DNA from: Apilactobacillus quenuiae | GTDB lineage: Bacteria > Bacillota > Bacilli > Lactobacillales > Lactobacillaceae | Length of the DNA: 49,339 nt | Direction: 5' to 3' | Assembly (NCBI RefSeq): GCF_002994005.1 | Contig: NZ_POSN01000007.1 | Coordinates: 1-49,339, forward strand | In this document: in pieces, positions 9,740 to 20,817 of the stretch | Position numbering within the stretch: the first letter of the stretch is position 1 | How the letters are laid out: each line of letters begins with the position of its first letter | Program-made: the position numbers and the translations under genes | Notes under the pieces: generated by a model | Seen by the model: only the letters and a program-made list of their open reading frames with translations | Database searches by the model: none | Told to the model about the DNA's origin: nothing

Positions 9740-11305
9740 TTATTTATTTATAAATTTATTGATTATAGGAACTGATTTCCATTCTTCATCACTTAAAATA
9801 TTAATTTTCTTAGCAATAAAAATAAATGAGAATATTCCAATTGGTATCAAAATTAATAGTAAAATCAATGCCTTTATTCTAAGACTATTGATTGGAATAT
9901 ATTCAACCACAATATTTGATAATAAGATTTCAATAAATAGCATAATCATAGCATTTAAGACAATTTTAATAGTAAAGGATACTTTATCATTGATCTTTAA
10001 CTTAAGTTTAGAGAAATACAATTCTAAACTTAGTACAAAAAGAAGACTAACAATTGTTGAAATACTAGCACCCATAATTCCAATCTGGGCAGTCAAATAT
10101 TCAGTTATTATCAATTTTAATAATAAACCAGCCATTATGGAAAATGCAGCTACTTTGAATTGATCAACACTTTGTAAAATGCTGCTGTAAATTGTAATAA
10201 TCGTTGTTATTAAAATACTGAGACAGTAAATACTAAGAGTATGATTTTCTGTTTGACTATTGAATAATAATTGGTTAATCATTGGCATCAAGCTAATCAT
10301 CCCGGTGGTAATTGCTACTGTCAAGAAAATACTAACACGCATCATCTCATTAGCAATACTATTAAAGCTATTATATTCTTTTTTCTTATAGGACTGACTC
10401 AATGAAGGCAAAATTGCAGTTGAAAATGAGGTTGCAAACACTAATCCTAACTGAACCAGTGTTTGTCCCCGATCATAAATCCCTTTTGATACTTGCGAAT
10501 CGAATAATGACAATCCAGATAGTACCAATCCTTTCCTAACCGTAAAGGAATCAACAAGTTGCAATAGAACCATAATAGAAGCTAGTAAACAAAGTGTTCC
10601 ACCCTCTAAAAAAAGTTGCTTAGTTAAATTAGGGTAAGCAAGCTGTTTTATTTTCGGTAGTTTACCAATATTTTTACGATAATATATTAACAAGACTGCC
10701 AGTGAAAATGCTTCAGCAATTGGCACTGCTAGCATTGCATACTTTCCCACCGTATAAGGACTTAGGTGGTTTATAAATCCAATATATGCAGCTATCAATA
10801 TTACTGATACCCGCATCAATTGTTCTATCACTTGTGAATAAGCAGTCGGCTTCATAAAAAGGATTGCTTGAAAGTATCCACGAAAGCTAGCTAAAAATGG
10901 CATAAATAAAAACATCCAACTGATTGCCCTAATTATCCCTACCAAATTAGGATCACCCATTAGTTGAGCAACCTTAAATGCACCCATTTGTAATCCAATA
11001 AATATAACTAAGCCAAAGCAAGATAACGTAATTAAAATCTGTCTTAATAAAGCTTTTTTATTCATTTCACTATCTTGCTCGGCAATCACTCGTGATATAA
11101 AAATGGGTAATCCTGTTAATGCAAGCGTCATGCCAATTCCATAGATAGGATAAACTTGTTGATAAATATAAAAGCCAACATTACCAACCAAGTTTTGAAA
11201 TGGTACTCGATAAAAAGCACTGAGTATTTTACTAATCAATGAGGCAACTGATAATAACATTGCCCCTTTCATAAGAGCTGAGAGTTTTTTTTCACTATTT
11301 TTCAT
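9740..11305 (-). CDS. MOP-superfamily lipid flippase (YabM/SpoVB-like)
   Basis: A polytopic membrane protein of 521 aa with about fourteen predicted hydrophobic segments. It carries the polysaccharide-exporter/SpoVB N-terminal motif ([24 protein letters not shown]). Relatives move lipid-linked saccharides across the membrane; in lactobacilli a peptidoglycan lipid II or polysaccharide substrate is possible, but the sequence does not tell which. The ATG start at 11305 overlaps the end of mfd by 11 bp, so it is translationally coupled to mfd. It precedes rqcP, matching the mfd-yabM-yabO order of Bacillus. Whether it is the cell's main lipid II flippase cannot be judged from this window. Confidence 0.85.
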   Translation of the reverse strand: MKNSEKKLSALMKGAMLLSVASLISKILSAFYRVPFQNLVGNVGFYIYQQVYPIYGIGMTLALTGLPIFISRVIAEQDSEMNKKALLRQILITLSCFGLVIFIGLQMGAFKVAQLMGDPNLVGIIRAISWMFLFMPFLASFRGYFQAILFMKPTAYSQVIEQLMRVSVILIAAYIGFINHLSPYTVGKYAMLAVPIAEAFSLAVLLIYYRKNIGKLPKIKQLAYPNLTKQLFLEGGTLCLLASIMVLLQLVDSFTVRKGLVLSGLSLFDSQVSKGIYDRGQTLVQLGLVFATSFSTAILPSLSQSYKKKEYNSFNSIANEMMRVSIFLTVAITTGMISLMPMINQLLFNSQTENHTLSIYCLSILITTIITIYSSILQSVDQFKVAAFSIMAGLLLKLIITEYLTAQIGIMGASISTIVSLLFVLSLELYFSKLKLKINDKVSFTIKIVLNAMIMLFIEILLSNIVVEYIPINSLRIKALILLLILIPIGIFSFIFIAKKINILSDEEWKSVPIINKFINK

Positions 11306-14300
11306 TATTTAAATTTCCTGTATGTTCTTTATCTAATTCTAAAACAAATTTCATCAATTCATTCATCCACTTATCATCATTCATAGTTGGTTGCACTGTT
11401 AAAGCAATTTGCATCTTACCATCAGCAGTACCAATCATTGAACGAAATTCAGTTGCCGCAATTGATTTTAAGATTTGTTTACTATCATAAAATTCCGTTC
11501 CAATTTTGGATAATGTAATCACAATTTGTTTAGTACCTCTAGTAATACTTTGTACTAGAGCAGTACTTGCATACATTTTGATTCTACTAATTGCTAATAA
11601 ATTAGCTACTGCTTTGGGATAATCACCAAAGCGGTCAATCATATCCGATTGTAATTCACGATATTGATCATCATTACTCATTTGCCTAATTCGTTTGTAT
11701 AATTCAATCTTTTGTTGTGCATCTTGAATATATTCATCTGGTAAGTAAGCCTCAATGTCTAGGTCCATATGCGTTTCAACTTTAGCATCTGTTTTACGCC
11801 CACGTTTTCTAGCTACTGCATCTGAAAGCATTTCAGTATACATATCATATCCAACTGAATCAACAAATCCCGATTGTTGTTTTCCTAACAAATTGCCAGC
11901 ACCACGCAATGATAAATCGCGCATGGCAATTTTAAATCCTGAACCTAATTCCGTAAAATCACGAATTGCTTCTAATCTATTTTCAGAAACTTCAGTTAAT
12001 ACTTTATTTGGTTTATACATAAAATAAGCATAAGCAACACGATTAGAACGACCAATACGTCCACGAATTTGGTATAACTGGGACAGTCCCATATGATCAG
12101 CATTTTCCACAAAGAGCGTATTGGCATTCGGTATATCAACGCCAGTCTCAATAATGGTGGTTGTTACTAACACATCATAATCACCATTAACAAAATCATA
12201 TAATACTGATTCCAATTGATTTTCGGTCATTTGACCATGAATATAACCAATTCTGGCATCTGGAACTAACGCCTGTAAATGATTAACTGTTTCTTCAATA
12301 TCAGAAACTCGATTATGCATATAAAAAACTTGCCCACCACGACTAATTTCACGATTAATTCCTTCACGAATGGCTCCTGCATTTTCTTCCATCACATAGG
12401 TCTGAATCGGATAACGATTAGCCGGCGGTGTCTCAATCACTGATAAATCACGAACCCCCATCATAGACATATTTAAAGTTCTTGGGATTGGCGTAGCAGT
12501 CAAAGTTAGAACATCGACGTTTGATTTTAATTTCTTAATCTTTTCTTTATGTTTTACCCCAAAGCGTTGTTCTTCATCCACTAATAGCAATCCTAAATCT
12601 TTAAATTGAATGTCATTTGATAATAAACGATGGGTTCCTACAACGATGTCAACGCTACCATCTAACAAACCATCTTTAGCAGCATTTAATTGTTTTCTAG
12701 TTCTAAATCTTGATAATACTGAAATGTTAACTGGAAACCCTTCAAATCGATTAAGGATTGTTTCATAGTGCTGATGTGCTAAAACTGTGGTTGGTACTAA
12801 AAAAGCCACTTGTTTACCCGCTTCAACTGCTTTAAAAGCAGCATGTAAAGCAACTTCAGTCTTACCATAGCCAACATCCCCAACTAATAGGCGATCCATT
12901 GGATGTGGCTGTTCCATATCAGTTTTAATTTCTTCGGAACTACGCACTTGATCAGGAGTTGGTTCATACGGAAATGCATCCTCAAATTTATCTTGATATT
13001 CATCATCTTTAGGAAATGCAAAACCTTTTTGTGATGATCGTTTAGCATAAAGATCAATTAAATCATCAGCAATATCTTCAATTTTACCTTGAACTTTACG
13101 CTTAGTCTTTTGCCACTCACTGCCACCTAACTTGTTAACACGTGGATGACGATCTTCTGATGAAACATATTTCTGAATTAGGTTTAATTGCGTAACCGGA
13201 ATAAATAACTGTGCATTATCACGATAAGTAATCGTAATGTAATCTTGATGCTTACCATCAACTTCCATTGTCTTCATGCCTTCATATTTACCAATCCCAT
13301 GATTAGCATGAACAACGTAGTCACCAGGTTTTAAATCAGTATAACTTTTAATCCTTTGTGCATTTGAAAAGGTTTGTCGACGTGGACGCTTCTTATGCAC
13401 TTTGGCAAACATTTCTGATTCAGTAATAATGACTAATTGGTTAATTGGTATCTCAAAACCATTTTTCAATCGTTCAGGAATGATTTGAACCTTATTCGGT
13501 AAAATATTGTCCCTAGAGTTTTGGATAACTTCAATTTCAAAATCATTTAAAGTTTGCGTAACCTTTTGCATTCGATTTTTATCTTTAACCAAAATAATTA
13601 CTGTCTCACCTTGTTTAGACCATTTATCAATCTCAGTTTTTAATAAAGGCATTTGACCAAAGAATTTTTGCATTGGACGAACTTTAATATCTTGCAATTG
13701 AGTTAGCTTAATATTACCTAATCCTTTTTGAAATAATGAAAATAATATTTCAGCTTGTTTAATTTTATGAAATTGCTCTTTAAAATCTAGAGTAATTTTA
13801 TTGGAAGACAATAATTCAGCATGTTCTAATTTATCTTCGGCCCAATTACTTTCATCCGTCATTAATTGCCGATCTGAATCTAACAAGCGGCTATAATCGT
13901 CAAATAATATAGCTCCATCATCTGGAACATAATCCAAGATTGAGCTAGGTCGATCAAATAAGTCCTTAGCATATAAAAGCCAATTACTATCAACAATCCC
14001 CTTTTTCATATCATCAACAATTGGTTGGACAGCATTAGATAATTTTCGTTTATCATCATCATTTTTAATGGAAAGTAATCTTTGCTCTAAAACTTCACTA
14101 ACTTTATCAGAAGCCTTTTTTCTTTCATCTGCACTAACTATCATATCGTTAGCTGGCAAAACCGAAACTTTTTGCGTATTTTCGATACTGCGTTGATTAG
14201 AAATATCAAAATATCTTAATGAATCAACCTCAGTGTCAAAAAAATCAATTCTAATTGGAAATTCTGAATTTAATGGATAAATGTCAACAATTGAACCCCT

Positions 14301-14822
14301 GATGGAAAATTCACCAGGAGCTGCAACCATTTTTTCAGGATTATATCCCATTTGATAAAGCATAGATCTTAATTTTTCTAAATCAACATCCATCCCAGTT
14401 TCAATAGTTAATTTTGATTGATTAAAACTATTCACATTAGGTAAATATCGTTTTACACCAGATACAGAAGTAACAACTATCTTGGGTTTTCCACTTTGTA
14501 AAGCATCTAGTGCTAAAACTCGAGATGCTTTAAATTCTGGTGAGCTCGTTGCAATTTCAGCTGCCAAAACTTCTTCCACCGGAAATTCTAAAACGTCCTT
14601 CGATGGCAAAATGTTTTGTAAATCTTCAACAATATCGGAAACTCGAGATAGTGAATCGGTCACAAGCAAAAATGTTTTCTGTGTGTCTTGCATCAAAGTT
14701 GCAATCAACATTAATTTTGCAGATCCTGAAAGTCCAGTTATTAACTGACGATGATTAGGTTTTAAATCTTCAATTATCGAAGAATATTGTGGTAATTGAG
14801 AGAAAAATTGTTTGATTTCCAA
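11295..14822 (-). CDS. mfd: transcription-repair coupling factor Mfd
   Basis: A large translocase (1175 aa) that removes stalled RNA polymerase and recruits UvrA to damaged template strands. Domains in order: a UvrB-like N-terminal region; the RNA-polymerase-interacting domain opening with PGDYVVHANHGIGKYEGM (near 500); the RecG-like helicase core with LLVGDVGYGKTEVALHA (Walker A, near 648), LLVDEEQRFGVKHKE (DEEQ box) and LTLTATPIPRTL; the second RecA lobe with QIRGRIGRSNRVAYAY; then the TRCF C-terminal domain. The start is TTG at 14822 after a GAGGGGG element. It follows pth with a 24-bp gap, and the flippase gene overlaps its end. Confidence 0.97.
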   Translation of the reverse strand: MEIKQFFSQLPQYSSIIEDLKPNHRQLITGLSGSAKLMLIATLMQDTQKTFLLVTDSLSRVSDIVEDLQNILPSKDVLEFPVEEVLAAEIATSSPEFKASRVLALDALQSGKPKIVVTSVSGVKRYLPNVNSFNQSKLTIETGMDVDLEKLRSMLYQMGYNPEKMVAAPGEFSIRGSIVDIYPLNSEFPIRIDFFDTEVDSLRYFDISNQRSIENTQKVSVLPANDMIVSADERKKASDKVSEVLEQRLLSIKNDDDKRKLSNAVQPIVDDMKKGIVDSNWLLYAKDLFDRPSSILDYVPDDGAILFDDYSRLLDSDRQLMTDESNWAEDKLEHAELLSSNKITLDFKEQFHKIKQAEILFSLFQKGLGNIKLTQLQDIKVRPMQKFFGQMPLLKTEIDKWSKQGETVIILVKDKNRMQKVTQTLNDFEIEVIQNSRDNILPNKVQIIPERLKNGFEIPINQLVIITESEMFAKVHKKRPRRQTFSNAQRIKSYTDLKPGDYVVHANHGIGKYEGMKTMEVDGKHQDYITITYRDNAQLFIPVTQLNLIQKYVSSEDRHPRVNKLGGSEWQKTKRKVQGKIEDIADDLIDLYAKRSSQKGFAFPKDDEYQDKFEDAFPYEPTPDQVRSSEEIKTDMEQPHPMDRLLVGDVGYGKTEVALHAAFKAVEAGKQVAFLVPTTVLAHQHYETILNRFEGFPVNISVLSRFRTRKQLNAAKDGLLDGSVDIVVGTHRLLSNDIQFKDLGLLLVDEEQRFGVKHKEKIKKLKSNVDVLTLTATPIPRTLNMSMMGVRDLSVIETPPANRYPIQTYVMEENAGAIREGINREISRGGQVFYMHNRVSDIEETVNHLQALVPDARIGYIHGQMTENQLESVLYDFVNGDYDVLVTTTIIETGVDIPNANTLFVENADHMGLSQLYQIRGRIGRSNRVAYAYFMYKPNKVLTEVSENRLEAIRDFTELGSGFKIAMRDLSLRGAGNLLGKQQSGFVDSVGYDMYTEMLSDAVARKRGRKTDAKVETHMDLDIEAYLPDEYIQDAQQKIELYKRIRQMSNDDQYRELQSDMIDRFGDYPKAVANLLAISRIKMYASTALVQSITRGTKQIVITLSKIGTEFYDSKQILKSIAATEFRSMIGTADGKMQIALTVQPTMNDDKWMNELMKFVLELDKEHTGNLNNEK

Positions 14823-14846
14823 TTTAGTTTTCCCCCTCTTTGAATT

Positions 14847-15404
14847 TTAATTATATTTATTTTCTAAACGACTGAATTCTTTTCCAGCAACAAAATCTTC
14901 TAACGCTGAAACTGAATTATCAGCTGCTTTTTCAAAATCAGGCTTTTGTTCTGCCGTGAATTTACCTAATACGTAATCAACAACACTTTCTCGTGTTGGG
15001 TGACCAGTTCCAACTCTCACACGATTGAATTTATCCGTTTGCAAATGTGCGACTAGACTTTTAATTCCATTATGGCCACCAGCTGAACCATGATTTCTTA
15101 ATCTAATTTTGCCCACTGGTAAATCCATATCATCATAAACAACCACTAAATCTTCTAATGGTAGTTTAAAGTATTTCATTAATGGTCCTACTGCTCGACC
15201 TGATTCATTCATAAAAGTTAAAGGTTCAACTAGCATAACCTTTTCGCCATCAATTAATCCTGCGCCAAATTTAGCTTCCATCTTTCTAGTTGATAAAACA
15301 ATATTGTACTTTTCAGCAAACTTATCAACTACTGAAAAACCTGTATTATGTCTAGTTCCATCATATTGTGGACCAATGTTTCCTAATCCAACAATCATCT
15401 TCAT
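14847..15404 (-). CDS. pth: peptidyl-tRNA hydrolase
   Basis: Releases peptides from peptidyl-tRNAs that drop off the ribosome, recycling the tRNA. The 185-aa length is typical. The catalytic residues are visible: the Asn in GLGNIGPQYDGT, the catalytic His in TRHNTGF near residue 20, the Asp in VVYDDMDLPVGKIRLR near residue 93, and GSAGGHNGIKS. The start is ATG at 15404 after AGGAG. It is probably the first gene of the pth-mfd-flippase-rqcP-divIC series. It is divergent from ldh across a gap of about 200 bp. Confidence 0.97.
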   Translation of the reverse strand: MKMIVGLGNIGPQYDGTRHNTGFSVVDKFAEKYNIVLSTRKMEAKFGAGLIDGEKVMLVEPLTFMNESGRAVGPLMKYFKLPLEDLVVVYDDMDLPVGKIRLRNHGSAGGHNGIKSLVAHLQTDKFNRVRVGTGHPTRESVVDYVLGKFTAEQKPDFEKAADNSVSALEDFVAGKEFSRLENKYN

Positions 15405-15541
15405 ATTTAAACGCTCCTTATTTTAACTAATTATCCTAGATTATATCATAATTAACGATGTTTTCTGGAATTCAACAATTCAATATAAGATTATAATGTA
15501 TATTAAATATTAAGAAAATAAGATTTTTTGAGGGTATATCC

Positions 15542-16561
<1,020 letters not shown>

Positions 16562-16572
16562 TATAATCTATT

Positions 16573-16609
16573 AAAAAGCCACGTTGATTTTTTCAACGTG
16601 GCTTTTTTA
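16573..16609 (+). terminator. ldh terminator
   Basis: Twelve or more base pairs (AAGCCACGTTGA with TCAACGTGGCTT) are followed by a long T run. It lies 12 bp after the ldh stop and is a textbook intrinsic terminator. Confidence 0.93.
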
Positions 16610-16693
16610 TTTTATAAATAATTAATATTTATTAATCATTTATGCTAAAATGAGAATATTAGACGTTTTCTAATATTTTAAGGAGTGATATAT

Positions 16694-17335
16694 ATGTTAT
16701 TAAAATCTTTAGTAAAACCAAAGAGTAGACTAGTCACTGTAACAGAAAATGTATCTTTAAAAGATGCATTGAATGTTTTAGAAGAATCTGGTTTTAGATG
16801 TGTGCCTATTTTAGATGAAACTGGTACTATTTTTAGAGGAAACATTTATAAAATGCATATTTACCGCCATAAATCACGTGGTGGCGATATGAATTTACCG
16901 GTTACAACTTTATTAAAAAATGCTACAAAATTTATTAGTGTTGACTCAGCATTTTTCCATGTATTTTTCTCAATTAAAGATTTACCATACATTGCGGTTT
17001 TAAGCAAAGAAAATAAGTTTTATGGAATCTTAACTCATACTAGATTACTGGATATGTTGTCACAATCATGGAATGTTAATATCGGTAGTTATGTTATTAC
17101 TGTGTTAGCGCCCGGCAACCGTGGAGATCTAGAAGCAATCTCTAAAATAATAACAAAATATACATCCATTGCCAGCGTTATAAGTTTAGATGCTCAGGAA
17201 GGTGAACTTGTACATAGAATTATGTTTACATTACCTGCTAACGTTGATAAAGAACTATTAGACCGAATTACATCTAATCTTAATCGCAAAGCATTTAGAG
17301 TTGCAGAAATTGAAAATTTAAATGATGAAAGATAA
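16694..17335 (+). CDS. cbpA: CBS-domain protein, CbpA-like (candidate cyclic di-AMP binder)
   Basis: A soluble 213-aa protein with two CBS repeats (about residues 8-60 and 72-125). They include GFRCVPILDETG and the family-specific GNIYKMHIYRHKSRGGDMNLPV. A C-terminal ACT-like segment with HRIMFTLPANVDKELLDRI follows at about 135-210. Homologues in lactobacilli and Listeria are named CbpA and bind cyclic di-AMP; binding here is inferred from similarity. The start is ATG at 16694, because AGGAGTGAT precedes it by five to eight bases; an in-frame GTG at 16685 falls within that element. It is a single gene between two terminators, downstream of ldh. Confidence 0.82.
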   Translation: MLLKSLVKPKSRLVTVTENVSLKDALNVLEESGFRCVPILDETGTIFRGNIYKMHIYRHKSRGGDMNLPVTTLLKNATKFISVDSAFFHVFFSIKDLPYIAVLSKENKFYGILTHTRLLDMLSQSWNVNIGSYVITVLAPGNRGDLEAISKIITKYTSIASVISLDAQEGELVHRIMFTLPANVDKELLDRITSNLNRKAFRVAEIENLNDER

Positions 17336-17371
17336 TAAAAAAGATGCGATTATATCGCATCTTTTTTATTT
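17336..17371. terminator. bidirectional terminator between cbpA and mazF
   Basis: AAAAAAGATGCGAT pairs with ATCGCATCTTTTTT around a short TAT loop, and A/T tracts on both sides serve the convergent cbpA and mazF genes. Confidence 0.9.
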
Positions 17372-17382
17372 TATGTATAAAA

Positions 17383-17736
17383 TCACTGAACCCCAACACT
17401 TAATTTCAAAGCTTTATCGATACGTTTCATAAATTTATCACTTAAATGATCAACTCGATCATTTAAACGCTGTTTATCGATGGTCCTAACTTGTTCTAAT
17501 AGAACAACAGAATTTTTTTCAATCTTTGTCCTATCAGCACTAATGCCCACATGGGTTGGCATCTTAGGCTTTGAAATTTTTGCAGTAATCGCAGCAACAA
17601 TAACAGTAGGACTGTAGTGATTACCAATATTGTTCTGAATAATCAATACTGGTCTCATCCCACCTTGCTCTGAGCCAATTACTGGTGATAGGTCAGCATA
17701 AAAAATATCGCCACGTTTAATTTCAACGTTTGACAA
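17383..17736 (-). CDS. MazF/EndoA-type endoribonuclease toxin
   Basis: A ribosome-independent mRNA endonuclease of the chromosomal MazF/NdoA type. The core [28 protein letters not shown] (from residue 8) holds the conserved active-site Arg and the QGG loop. It is followed by [20 protein letters not shown] with the catalytic Thr. I favour TTG at 17736 as the start (protein 117 aa), because AGGGG lies about nine bases upstream; the ATG three codons earlier abuts the same element. It lies directly after a small antitoxin-like gene and alr, the usual lactobacillus location, so it is a core toxin-antitoxin locus and not a recent arrival. Confidence 0.92.
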   Translation of the reverse strand: MSNVEIKRGDIFYADLSPVIGSEQGGMRPVLIIQNNIGNHYSPTVIVAAITAKISKPKMPTHVGISADRTKIEKNSVVLLEQVRTIDKQRLNDRVDHLSDKFMKRIDKALKLSVGVQ

Positions 17737-17748
17737 TCTTAACATCCC

Positions 17749-18015
17749 CTATCTAAACTTCATTCTAATTAATTTACTTTCTGCATCTGCTTCACAAGGT
17801 GCAAATTCACGAGATATTTCTTGATTAAGATTTCCCATCTCAGTATATCCATTAATCATAGAATTAATTAATAAATAGTCATCAAGCATTGGACTCACTT
17901 TAACACTATTTTTATTATCTAATTTGGCTGAAATACCATTAGCGAATTCATTCAACTCATATTGAGCTGATGAATATTTATTAACGTTAAAATAAGTTCC
18001 ATTATTCAATACCAT
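17749..18015 (-). CDS. putative MazE-like antitoxin
   Basis: An 88-aa protein, acidic in its C-terminal half (REFAPCEADAESKLIRMKF at the end), with no clear DNA-binding motif visible to me. It is called an antitoxin from its position immediately upstream of mazF: its stop codon region contributes the ribosome-binding site for mazF, and the two are certainly co-transcribed. The start is ATG at 18015 after an AGGAGC element. Direct sequence recognition is weak, so the assignment rests mainly on context. Confidence 0.65.
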   Translation of the reverse strand: MVLNNGTYFNVNKYSSAQYELNEFANGISAKLDNKNSVKVSPMLDDYLLINSMINGYTEMGNLNQEISREFAPCEADAESKLIRMKFR

Positions 18016-18051
18016 ATATAAATTGCTCCTATTTTCTAAATTATATTTATA

Positions 18052-19167
18052 TCAATTAATATAAACTCGTTTCAGACGATTAGTAAATAAACAAGCCACC
18101 TCGTAATGAATTGTATCACAATAATCAGCAATATCCTGTAAAGTTATTTCTTTGTTGCCATTTTTACCAACGATTGTAACCTTTGTGCCAACAGCTACTT
18201 CCTCAGGTAGTTTAATCATTAATTGATCCATACATACGCGTCCTATAATCGGACACTCATATCCATTTACTAATAATGAAAATCCCTGCATTTTTCTAGT
18301 AATACCGTCAGCATAACCAATCGGAACAGTCCCAATCCATTGTTGATTTTTTGTTGTATAGGTAGCTCCATAACCAACAGAACGATTAGGATTAACCAAT
18401 TTGCAATGAACAATCTCACTAGTTAAAGATAGAGCTGGATACAATTTAAATGGTGGTTCTACATTTCCACCCGAAGGATTTAATCCGTAACCCGCAATAC
18501 CATATCTTACCATGTTACCATTACATTGACTATGCCACAAGCTAGTCGCAGTATTTGATACATGCACATACTTAGGTCTAGGATTCACAACCTTCATAAA
18601 ATCATTAAATCTTTTTACTTGTAAATTAAAATAACTTTTATCATTTTCATCAGCTGTAGCAAAATGAGTAAAGATGCCCTCAAAGTCAAAATTATCATTT
18701 TTATTTAAGTAATCAATAGATTCTTTTAAATCCGTGGCATTTTGAAAACCAATTCTACCCATTCCAGTATCTAATCCCAAATGAACATGTAATAATAAAT
18801 CAGTATTTTTTAATATTCTGTTAGCACGTTTTAACCAATCTAAAGAAGAAACGGTTACCGAAATATTCTTTTCAGCAATTAATGAAACATCTTCAATTCG
18901 ACTAATACCTAAAACTAATATTGGTTGATTAAAACCAGCATTACGTAATTCAATTCCTTCATCTAACATAGCAACGCAAAATCCATCGGCACCTGCTTTA
19001 ACCGCTGTTTTAGCAACTTGAATTGCCCCATGTCCATAACCATTAGCTTTAACTACCATAAATAAAGCAGTGTTATTTTGCAAACGTTGTTTTTCAGCAT
19101 TAATATTCTTATATATGGCACTTCTATCAATAATTAATTCAGCATTACGATGCTTAGCTACCACCAT
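18052..19167 (-). CDS. alr: alanine racemase
   Basis: PLP enzyme that interconverts L- and D-alanine, supplying D-Ala for peptidoglycan and teichoic acids. The N-terminal barrel carries the PLP lysine at residue 40 in FMVVKANGYGHGA. The second-base tyrosine lies in SVGYGATYTT near residue 265, in the C-terminal beta domain. GIFTHFATAD and GRVCMDQLMIKLP also match. The 371-aa length is normal. The start is ATG at 19167 with GGAGG upstream. The antitoxin and mazF genes follow 36 bp downstream, probably in the same transcript. The gene upstream is cshA, separated by a terminator. Confidence 0.97.
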   Translation of the reverse strand: MVVAKHRNAELIIDRSAIYKNINAEKQRLQNNTALFMVVKANGYGHGAIQVAKTAVKAGADGFCVAMLDEGIELRNAGFNQPILVLGISRIEDVSLIAEKNISVTVSSLDWLKRANRILKNTDLLLHVHLGLDTGMGRIGFQNATDLKESIDYLNKNDNFDFEGIFTHFATADENDKSYFNLQVKRFNDFMKVVNPRPKYVHVSNTATSLWHSQCNGNMVRYGIAGYGLNPSGGNVEPPFKLYPALSLTSEIVHCKLVNPNRSVGYGATYTTKNQQWIGTVPIGYADGITRKMQGFSLLVNGYECPIIGRVCMDQLMIKLPEEVAVGTKVTIVGKNGNKEITLQDIADYCDTIHYEVACLFTNRLKRVYIN

Positions 19168-19222
19168 AATATTTATCCTCCAATTAACACTAGTTATACT
19201 CTAATTGTATATCTATACTAGC

Positions 19223-19264
19223 AAAAAAGCCATCGACTTATATTATAAATCGATGACTTTTTAT
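19223..19264 (-). terminator. terminator after cshA
   Basis: On the minus strand AAAGTCATCGATTTA pairs with TAAGTCGATGGCTTT (two G-U pairs), followed by TTT. It fills the short cshA-alr gap, so alr should have its own promoter. Confidence 0.85.
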
Positions 19265-19269
19265 TAAAA

Positions 19270-20778
19270 TTAATCTTTGTTTTTAATTGTAAAAGACTTA
19301 TTTGGACGACGTTTTGAAGAATAATTATCATTGCGATGATTGCCACCATTACGACGCTTACCACCATGATTAAATCCGCCACCATTACGGTGATTATTAT
19401 TTCTTCTAAAGTTACCACGACGACCGCCACGATGGAATCCACCACCACGGTGATGCTTATTACGACTTGGTAGTGGTCTTTCAGATGAAATATGAACTTT
19501 AACTTGATTTCTAGTCATTTTGCTTAATAAGACAGAAACTAAATCTTTTGCATCATATTCTTCTAATAATTGATCAGCAGTATCAGCAAATTTTTCAACT
19601 TTAGTCTTTTTAATTAATGAATCAATTTGTTTAGTTGCTGCTTTTAATTGTCCCTTCAAGGCCTCATCAGCTGAAGGTGGCTTTAATGGTAACATTCTAA
19701 CCTTAGTTAGCTTTTCAATATCTCTCAAATAACTAGTTTCATTAGGTTCGACAAAAGTCATTGAAACACCATGATTACCAGCACGACCTGTACGCCCAAT
19801 TCTATGAACATAGCTTTCTGAGTCTTGAGGGATATCATAATTATAAACATGAGTAACCCCTGAAACATCAATTCCACGAGCCGCAACATCAGTAGCAACT
19901 AAAACATCAATTTTATCATTTTTAAATTCACGCATAATTTGTGAACGACGATTTTGAGTTAAATCACCATGTAATCCAGCTGCACGGTAACCCCTTAATA
20001 GTAGCCCCTTTGATACTTCATCAACACGACGCTTAGTACGACAAAATACAATTGTCACTTTAGGTGCTTGAATATCAAAGAATCTGGTCATCACATCAAA
20101 TTTTTCAAATTGCTTTACACGAATATAATATTGATCAATTAAATCAGTAGTTAATTCTTTAGCTTTAATTTTAATTTGCTTAGGGTCTTTCATGAATTGA
20201 ACCCCAACACGTTTGATAGATGGTGGCATTGTAGCTGAGAATAATAATGTTTGTCTTTCTTCAGGAACTTGCTTAATAATATTTTCAATATCTTCTAAGA
20301 ATCCCATGTCTAACATGTCATCAGCTTCGTCTAGAACTAATGTTTTAACATTAGTTAACTTTAATGTACGACGATTAATATGATCTAATAAACGACCTGG
20401 AGTACCAACCACAACTTGTGGACGATGCTTCAAATCTTTAATTTGTCTTCTAATATCTGAACCACCGTATACAGCAGTAGTTTTTACACCCTTATTTTTA
20501 CCAAAACGACTTATTTCGTTTTGAGTTTGAATAGCTAATTCACGAGTTGGCGAAATAACTAAAGCTTGAACATTGGGATTATCTAAATCAATATGTTCAA
20601 TAATTGGTAAAGCAAAGGCAGCTGTTTTACCAGTACCTGTTTGAGCTTGACCCAAAACATCTTCACCTTTTAATGTTAAAGGAATTGTTTCAGCTTGGAT
20701 TGGGGTGGCTTCCTTAAAACCTTTTTCCTCAATTGCTTTTAATAAGTCTTCTGAAAGACCTAACTCTCTAAACTTCAA
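19270..20778 (-). CDS. cshA: DEAD-box ATP-dependent RNA helicase
   Basis: Unwinds RNA duplexes; CshA-type helicases work in mRNA decay and in cold adaptation. Motifs in order: Q motif (F..LGLSEDLLKAIEEKGF, TPIQ), Walker A AQTGTGKT near 46, PTRELAIQ, TPGRLLDH, the DEAD box VLDEADDMLDMGF near 150, SAT in LFSATMP, then VATDVAARGID and HRIGRTGRAG. The C-terminal tail from about residue 440 is rich in R, G, H and N (HRGGGFHRGGRRGNF), an RNA-binding extension. The start is TTG at 20778 with AGGAGG nearby. A leader of about 120 nt with a large hairpin precedes it. Confidence 0.95.
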   Translation of the reverse strand: MKFRELGLSEDLLKAIEEKGFKEATPIQAETIPLTLKGEDVLGQAQTGTGKTAAFALPIIEHIDLDNPNVQALVISPTRELAIQTQNEISRFGKNKGVKTTAVYGGSDIRRQIKDLKHRPQVVVGTPGRLLDHINRRTLKLTNVKTLVLDEADDMLDMGFLEDIENIIKQVPEERQTLLFSATMPPSIKRVGVQFMKDPKQIKIKAKELTTDLIDQYYIRVKQFEKFDVMTRFFDIQAPKVTIVFCRTKRRVDEVSKGLLLRGYRAAGLHGDLTQNRRSQIMREFKNDKIDVLVATDVAARGIDVSGVTHVYNYDIPQDSESYVHRIGRTGRAGNHGVSMTFVEPNETSYLRDIEKLTKVRMLPLKPPSADEALKGQLKAATKQIDSLIKKTKVEKFADTADQLLEEYDAKDLVSVLLSKMTRNQVKVHISSERPLPSRNKHHRGGGFHRGGRRGNFRRNNNHRNGGGFNHGGKRRNGGNHRNDNYSSKRRPNKSFTIKNKD

Positions 20779-20817
20779 ATATGTTTCCTCCTAAACGAAA
20801 CATTTTATATAATACCA

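Noticed and set aside
9759-10163. 134-aa open frame on the plus strand opposite the flippase gene
   Set aside because: It lies wholly inside a well-supported membrane-protein gene; its composition mirrors the opposite strand and it has no convincing ribosome-binding site.
17383-18015. MazF pair as a mobile toxin-antitoxin module
   Set aside because: It sits directly after alr in the conserved core order, without repeats or mobile-gene neighbours, so it is the chromosomal housekeeping type.
19218-19448. 76-aa frame rich in Val, Ile and Met in another frame of the cshA 3' end
   Set aside because: It comes from reading the Arg/Gly-rich tail of CshA in the wrong frame; low complexity, not a membrane protein.
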